64,000 nucleotides of DNA from NCBI RefSeq assembly GCF_037126465.1, contig NC_088203.1, positions 99,200,668-99,264,667 on the forward strand, given 5' to 3'. Made by a program: the position numbers and the translations under genes. The notes under the pieces were generated by a model. That model did not search any database and had not been told where the DNA came from. It worked only from the letters and a program-made list of their open reading frames with translations. Source of the stretch: Ornithodoros turicata (taxonomy: Eukaryota > Arthropoda > Arachnida > Ixodida > Argasidae). Positions 58,754 through 64,000 of this stretch are shown piece after piece (the first letter of the stretch is position 1; each line of letters starts with the position of its first letter).

Positions 58754-61700
58754 CTTGGTGAATGGGGTTCGGACGACCGCGAATATATGTAGCTGAAATG
58801 AAAATTGAAACACAGACTACGAAGGTACGGGAAGTAAGAAAAAAGGGGATAATTTGCTACATGACGTCATAATCGGATTATGACGTCATGTAGCAAACCT
58901 ACTTAAGAAATGTGTAATCAGCTACGCATCTTTAGTCCTGACGAAGACGGTGCCACTGTCGAAACATCGACAACCCTTTTAGCATTCCAAGTATCTTAAA
59001 TGTAAATAAATTATCCCCTTTTTTCTTACTTCCTGTACTTTCGCAGTCTGTGTTTCAATTTTCATTTCAGCTATATATATATATGTATATACGCCGAAAG
59101 AACTGGGATGACTATGTGGTGGGTCATCCCCCGTCGTTATGGCGGTACACTGACCCATACAACGAAGGTGTAGGAAGTAAGGAAAAAGGGGCGAAGTTAT
59201 TTATTTACAGGTGGAAAGTTAAGCGGGTACGTCGACGTTCCGGCGGCAGCTCCGCCTTCATCAGGACTAGCCAAGACAGACTATAGAGAGTCCTGACGAA
59301 GGCGGAGCGCTCTGTCTGTCTGTCTGTGCGTGCATGTGTGCGTAAGGAGTATGTATAGTCTGGATGGGAGAAGTCCACGATGTCAGAACTGCCAAGATGG
59401 CAAACCATAAAGCTGAGAAAGAACTTTGTTAACACTATATAAGCAGCAAATGAGGCATTCAAGCGCGGCATTTGTCCCCTTGTCAGGTCTCTTCCTAGCC
59501 CTCCTATAGTGTCCCCTAGGAGGACTACCTATGGAAATAAACCTTCTTACGTAAGACACTCCATCGCACATACCTGATAACAACGGTGCCAATGCCAACG
59601 GTGCCAACAACGTTTTCTGCACGTTATCTTTAGGGTCCCGCACTCAACGCGGGGAAACATCCCACATCACCATCATCATCCATTCATCTATGTTGCTGTT
59701 GTTGTAGCGACACCTATTCAACAACACACAGTGCATTTGCGAATATGGCCTAGTACGTACGTGCACTTCTATCGTCATGTCATGTAATGTGTGTGTGCGA
59801 GTGTGTATGCCTCATCTTTTTCATCGTCATCCCACTCATATATATAACTATTATTATTAACTATATTAACTGTCATTATTATATTGTTGTTCTATCGTCG
59901 CTCACTGCTAAATCAGTGTATATATACCGCATATATACCGCAATATATATATACCGCAATATATACCCTACGATAGTGTGTGTCTGCGCATGAGAGCAGG
60001 CAAAGAGAAGAGAGGCCACGTGACTAGGCATGTAAGAGGGCAAATCAAACGCGTGGTCGTTGTTTGGCATACTCAGGCATAGTGCCCTTTATTCGCGGAT
60101 GCTAGGCCGTGCAGGAATATACACATGGTGAACCTCAAACTTGTCTTCTGCCTTATTTGAAACCCAAGCAATGATGGCACAGCCTTCACTAATAGGGAGA
60201 CGAGGAAGCTCGAGGGATGTCCCTTGAACTTGAACTCCCAGCATAGCAGGGTCAAAGCGTATTGACCAGGCTGTCGGAACAGTGTAGTGGTGGAGCTAAT
60301 CCAGAACGGTGTCCTTCATTGCCTTTCACGAGCGAGCTCAACGAGGGCAAATCGATAAATGAATTGCGTGGCCGCTATATGGAAAGACCTGATTGGTCAA
60401 AGCACAATCGAAAATATGTTCACCCGAGGTTCACGCCAGCTAAATGGGTCCCTCGGGGTTCTAATTATGAACGATCGTAATGCGACTATATGTGCTTGCC
60501 GTATGAAATGTAGCCGAGATGTGATATGAAAACCGCGTATCCTATTTCCGTTGACAGTGCAAGTGACATCCTGAAAATCCTGAAAGGGGATCCGTTGAAA
60601 ATCATTATATTGAACGTCTGTCGCCTCATCCGTGACCACTCAGAAGTGCTTATATTATAAGTTAATTTCGCGAAACACACAATCGCTGCGCAAATAAGCG
60701 TACAGACTTGATATTTTACACACATTTTCCGAGGAAAAGCTTTTATGTACGCCGTATGCATTTATGTACGCCGCTTTATGTACGTATTTGTTATAAATAA
60801 ATAAATTGATTTGTCTATTTCTAATTGTAACAGACAAGTGACAGTAGTGTAGCGGTGCGCAAATACATCGTACAGCGTATCAGTATACTCTCGAAGTAAC
60901 AGGTTACTGAAATGTCATTAGAACAGAACAGAAGGAGATCGTATACATAACACAGGCATAGCAGAAATAAAGCATAGAACAAGTAAAGTATAGTACTAGT
61001 ACCGTAGCAGGCGGCACCTTCATTACGCGCGTCAGACAGAGAGGCCATCCTAAGTTTCCTGTTGAACTAGACGCACAAAAGTAAAACGTGGAATTGAAAG
61101 CCCATCCGCGGATTTGATCTTAGACGTCGGGATATAATATCTATGCCATCATATTTTCCAGGACTGCACCTACTTCACCAGAAAGGAAATCCTGAGGTCA
61201 GTGGAGAGATAGCCTCGTGCCATCCGCCTGCCCTGAATACTCATATTTTAAAGCCATACCAACGTCGACATGCAGCTGCGTAGGTCCGCCGTTATGGAGA
61301 AGAAAGAGTTACGAGTGCGAGCGGTCAAGGATTGGGATAGGAAAAAATGGTCCTATAAAAGCTACTGCATTGAAACGCGTTTGGCAGAACGCCTGAAGAC
61401 ACTTCCTTTTTGTTTTCTTCCATTTCGTTTTCTCACTCTCTCTCTCTTTTTATCAGCACAGTTTAGCCAAAGTAACCTATAGATACAGAAAGCCTGCTTC
61501 TTGCCTTCTCTCCCTCCTTCGCTACGTGGACATTAAGAGTCGTAATTCGTCTGCTACTAAGATTCGCCGTAGTGCGAATTCAAGAACCCGCAAATGATTG
61601 CGGCTTACCTGGAACCTGCAGGACCCGAATATTTCGACAAAAAGTGCAACACGTTTTCCAGAACATACGTTTCGTTTGAGAAAGTTTGGGACCATACGTT

Positions 61701-62163
61701 TTGAGAAAGATTGGGACGGTTTTGCGCTTTATTTCCAAGTTTTCCTATTTAGTACGCGGGGTCGCGACGTTCAATCACCACTCGCAGACGACGGTGGTTC
61801 GTCATCATTGGCCACGACCGGTGAAAGCACGTTCGTGATTGGCCGCCGCCGTTGAAAACACGATCCTGATTGGCTGACTCTTAGTCGTTGCGTCACGTCG
61901 GCGAGTAACCAGGTTTTCTCTATCTAAGTGGTGTTTGCTTTAGCGCGCCATCACTCTTCCAATGTTCTAATTCAACGCCACACCATTACTTAGAGGCTGC
62001 CTAATTTACGTAAAGTAATAGCCCGTTTTATCGTGCCGCCGATAGAGTGCACAAGCGATTTCGTGAGCTAGACATGCAGAGGGTGCCGGCAGTGATGACG
62101 GGAGACGAAGCCCACACCATCGACGTGCCCATGGAGAAGATCGAAAAGATGCCCGAACTCAAG
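58477..62163 (+). CDS. Cib2: Calcium- and integrin-binding protein, CIB2 type, first three coding exons (3' incomplete)
   Basis: Joining 58477-58527, 61162-61196 and 62046-62163 gives 204 nt, 68 codons, without a stop. The product begins MGNKVVTFTEEQLEDYQDCT, continues FTRKEILRVHKRFREL and ends VPMEKIEKMPELK. This matches the N-terminal third of CIB2/CIB3 proteins (about 187-190 residues in full). These are EF-hand proteins that bind Ca2+/Mg2+ and membrane partners; CIB2 is needed in sensory cells. Gly2 after Met is a candidate myristoylation site. The start is chosen because MGNK is the conserved N-terminus. The EF-hands lie in later exons not seen before 64000. Introns are 2634 and 849 nt; the first holds (TA)n and two Penelope-type hairpins. 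Confidence 0.93.
58692..58750. repeat. (TA)n microsatellite, about 59 bp
   Basis: The longest pure TA run in the window, in CIB2 intron 1, 40 bp before a Penelope-type hairpin. Confidence 0.97.
58791..59072. mobile_element. Penelope-type foldback with asymmetric arms and hammerhead-like core
   Basis: Outer arms agctgaaatgaaaattgaaa (58791) and the inverse (ending 59072) pair for about 60 bp. A second inverted segment, gctacatgacgtcataatc, lies at the centre. The right side keeps CTGACGA (58938-58944), helix GACGGT/ACTGTC (one G-U) and GAAA (58961-58964); the left side has lost that part. The block gctacatgacgtcataatcgg is shared with the 484-bp palindrome at 10.9 kb. A short TA run (59072-59082) follows. 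Confidence 0.72.
59130..59330. mobile_element. Penelope-type hairpin, minus-strand CTGATGA hammerhead-like core
   Basis: Minus strand: CTGATGA (59264-59258), helix GGCGG/CCGCC, then GGAA, then acgtcgacgta. The last can fold as ACG-tcga-CGT followed by A, giving a plausible NUH site (GTA). The opposite half, plus strand, keeps CTGACGA at 59293-59299 and ggcgg but is cut off after ggagcgctctg. The A-to-G change in the GAAA box and the unpaired flank suggest an inactive copy. Confidence 0.6.
59331..61161. other. CIB2 intron 1 sequence
   Basis: Contains (TCTG)n near 59309-59325 and tata-rich stretches at 59830-59970. No coding evidence. Confidence 0.6.
61162..61196 (+). CDS. Cib2: CIB2 coding exon 2 (35-nt micro-exon)
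   Basis: The acceptor is attttccag and the donor is gtcagt. It encodes DCTYFTRKEIL plus the first two bases of an Arg codon. DCTFF/YFTRKEIL is the conserved continuation of DYQ in CIB proteins. At 35 nt it would be missed by most ORF-based methods. Confidence 0.93.
62046..62163 (+). CDS. Cib2: CIB2 coding exon 3
   Basis: The acceptor is ccgatag, with one base completing Arg, then 39 codons and the donor gtaatc. It reads VHKRFRELDMQRVPAVMTGD and ends HTIDVPMEKIEKMPELK. RVHKRFREL and the EKMPEL end are typical of the arthropod CIB2 form. The next exon, expected to begin with an ENPF-like sequence, is not in the window. Confidence 0.92.
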
Positions 62164-64000
62164 GTAATCAAGCCACGAATGCCACGAGCGCACAGAAATT
62201 ACATATCGACCGGGTGCACAGCGCAATCCAGCTCTTATTCGCCTTCAATAATACTGAATTGAAGGCCTAACTTTTAAGCAAAGAGAAACAGCGTAAAGGA
62301 ATCAAACCAAAATCACTTTGTTCCATGTTTGCCTTTCGCTATTCAAATAATCTTACAGATTTATCAATATAGCGTCGCTCTGAGCTGAACGATCGATAAA
62401 ACGAAATGTAAAAAAAAGAAAAACTGAGAATAATAGAACGCTGAGTGAAACTGAAGAAGGAAAACAGCAGTATTGTAGTCGAAGGCGCTGCGAGCGTAAC
62501 TATACCATAGCCTAACCGTGTCGATATGAATAGTCATCACCATTAGCCTATAATTAGGAAGAAGGCAAAATAAAAGTCACGTGACGATGATAGTTATGCG
62601 CTACCACCGCGAAGCAGCTGTGGCTACGAGCAGCGTACAGATGTGGGCAGGGGCGAGGACAACAGGGAGTTACTATGCGTCCCGGGCCGACTTCAGGGAG
62701 AACTGTGTCGGTACCTGCCTAGAAAGAGTGTGTCGCGAAACACAGGGATATCTTCAAATAGCGCTGTTAGTGGCTGCTTTCGATACCTTCTTCCTAGTCT
62801 TTTTAGCACGACCGTGAAGGAGTACTACGAATGCTGTATCTACTCTGCCATGACGTCATGATAACAGACTTACCGTTACCGTGTGTTCACGCGAGCGACT
62901 TCCTCACGGAATATTCTAGTGGAAGAAAAAGCGAAAACACTGCTCACAGAGCCGAAGTTCCGCCCCGTGTTATGCTGAGCATTCACACGGTGCGGAATAT
63001 CGGGAGTGGCGTACTGCGCATTTAGCAGACGACACTTAGCAGACGACACCGTCAGCGTGTTTTCCTGTCGTCTGCTACGGAATATCTTGTGGCTGTGTAG
63101 CAGGATATTACCCACGGTTAGCAGTGTACCTGAAGATACGACGTTGAGCTCTCGCGCTCACGTAATAGCAGAAAGCTATGACACTTTTCGCGTCTTCCGC
63201 TTCTGGGGGAATGTTGCTCGTGTGAATACACGGTTAAGAGAACGAAGTCTCCTATGCCCTCTTGTCGCGACGCGTCAGTGCGAACTCAGAACCATGTTGA
63301 ACCGTGTTTGAACAGTACTCGCCTTATCGTAGAAGACGGGACCTACCTCGGTCTTGAGAAGTCTCGCAATACCATGCTTTCACAAACATGCGATGACAGA
63401 GATCCTCAAAGAAGTCAGTCACACATAAAGTGACACACACACACAAAGTATCACACAAAAACGCCGGACACTGCGTTACACTTACGACAGGAGACTACGA
63501 GACGCCGCACTGCCAACAACCGAGGTCTGTCACGTGATCGTGAGATAACGCGCTGGATCGCTACCGCGTATCAGCAAAATCGTGATATAGCAGGTGTAGC
63601 GTCTCCCTCGCATTGCACAAAGACGTAGCAGACGAAACAGTGACTCCGTCGCCTGCACAACTTAGAAGCAGACGGTCACAGCATCTGCTTGGCTGTGCTG
63701 AAAGACAACTGGACATAATGGCAATAAGATGCAAATAAGTTTTGGAGAGGTTACGCTTGAGTTGGAGGATATCTAAATGTGATTTTTAGAAAGTATCTAT
63801 CCCGGACTCCCACAGACGTGTGGTATTAAAAGAAAAGTAGATGCTGGTTTTGAACTTCAATCGCTTCGACTTGCGCGAAGAATTCCGGCACAAGAAATGT
63901 AGTAAATGCACTGAACATGGCTGACATATTCCTTGCGGCGTGCCGGATAAATTATGAAAAAATAAATAAAATAAAAAATAAATTATAACGAACTTGTACA
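62164..64000. other. CIB2 intron 3 (or later) to the window end
   Basis: No exon resembling the CIB EF-hands was found. The words gcagacgaca and tgtcgtctgc recur around 63020-63080, forming a weak inverted pattern. The last 50 bases are A/T-rich. Confidence 0.5.

Noticed and set aside
1..64000. CRISPR arrays, bacterial operons, ribosome binding sites
   Set aside because: The window is eukaryotic; no regularly spaced direct repeats with unique spacers were found.

Overview
This is eukaryotic, intron-rich nuclear DNA. It most likely comes from a tick or another chelicerate. The two recognisable protein-coding genes look like arthropod orthologues (they resemble fly Nckx30C and Cib2 as I remember them). 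Exons are short and widely spaced, and the rest is packed with tRNA-derived SINEs, palindromic MITEs, 5'-truncated LINEs and Penelope-like retroelements. The tick assignment is an inference; the genes alone only say arthropod.

Gene 1, plus strand, about 27.9-45.6 kb: the 3' part of a K+-dependent Na+/Ca2+ exchanger (NCKX, SLC24 family). Eight exons (27905-28069, 35601-35721, 37502-37743, 39220-39390, 43159-43305, 44465-44584, 44650-44786, 45328-45604) join into one open frame of 459 codons plus stop. They encode most of the cytoplasmic loop, the alpha-2 ion-binding repeat and the last membrane helices. The alpha-1 half was not found and presumably lies before base 1. Gene 2, plus strand, 58.5 kb to beyond the window: the first three coding exons of a CIB2-type calcium- and integrin-binding protein (58477-58527, 61162-61196, 62046-62163). 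Its EF-hand exons lie past 64000. Both genes concern calcium and sit in the same orientation about 13 kb apart.

Region by region: 1-9 kb holds a Tc1/mariner-type MITE, a truncated LINE tail with a target-site duplication and a paired minisatellite. 10.8-11.3 kb is a 484-bp palindrome. 11.7-15.2 kb is a cluster of one palindromic MITE family, including one copy inside another, plus a hAT-type MITE with an 8-bp duplication. 16.9-18.1 kb is a foldback element with mirrored ORFs. 19.7-26.4 kb holds two small foldback retroelements with 12-14 bp duplications, two SINEs and a TIR element. Introns of gene 1 hold an almost 2-kb inverted Penelope-like element carrying a GIY-YIG endonuclease, a smaller relative, a MITE, a tRNA-like sequence between 59-bp inverted repeats, and a LINE tail. 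54-57 kb holds LINE remains including a broken reverse transcriptase. The CIB2 intron 1 holds two more Penelope-type hairpins.

The most interesting signal is a set of at least seven hairpin elements, several bounded by (TA)n tracts, that carry hammerhead-ribozyme-like cores (CTGANGA, a short helix, GAAA). In the palindromes these cores occur on both strands. Hammerhead motifs are known in Penelope-like elements. The small palindromic, apparently non-autonomous forms seen here deserve a direct look.
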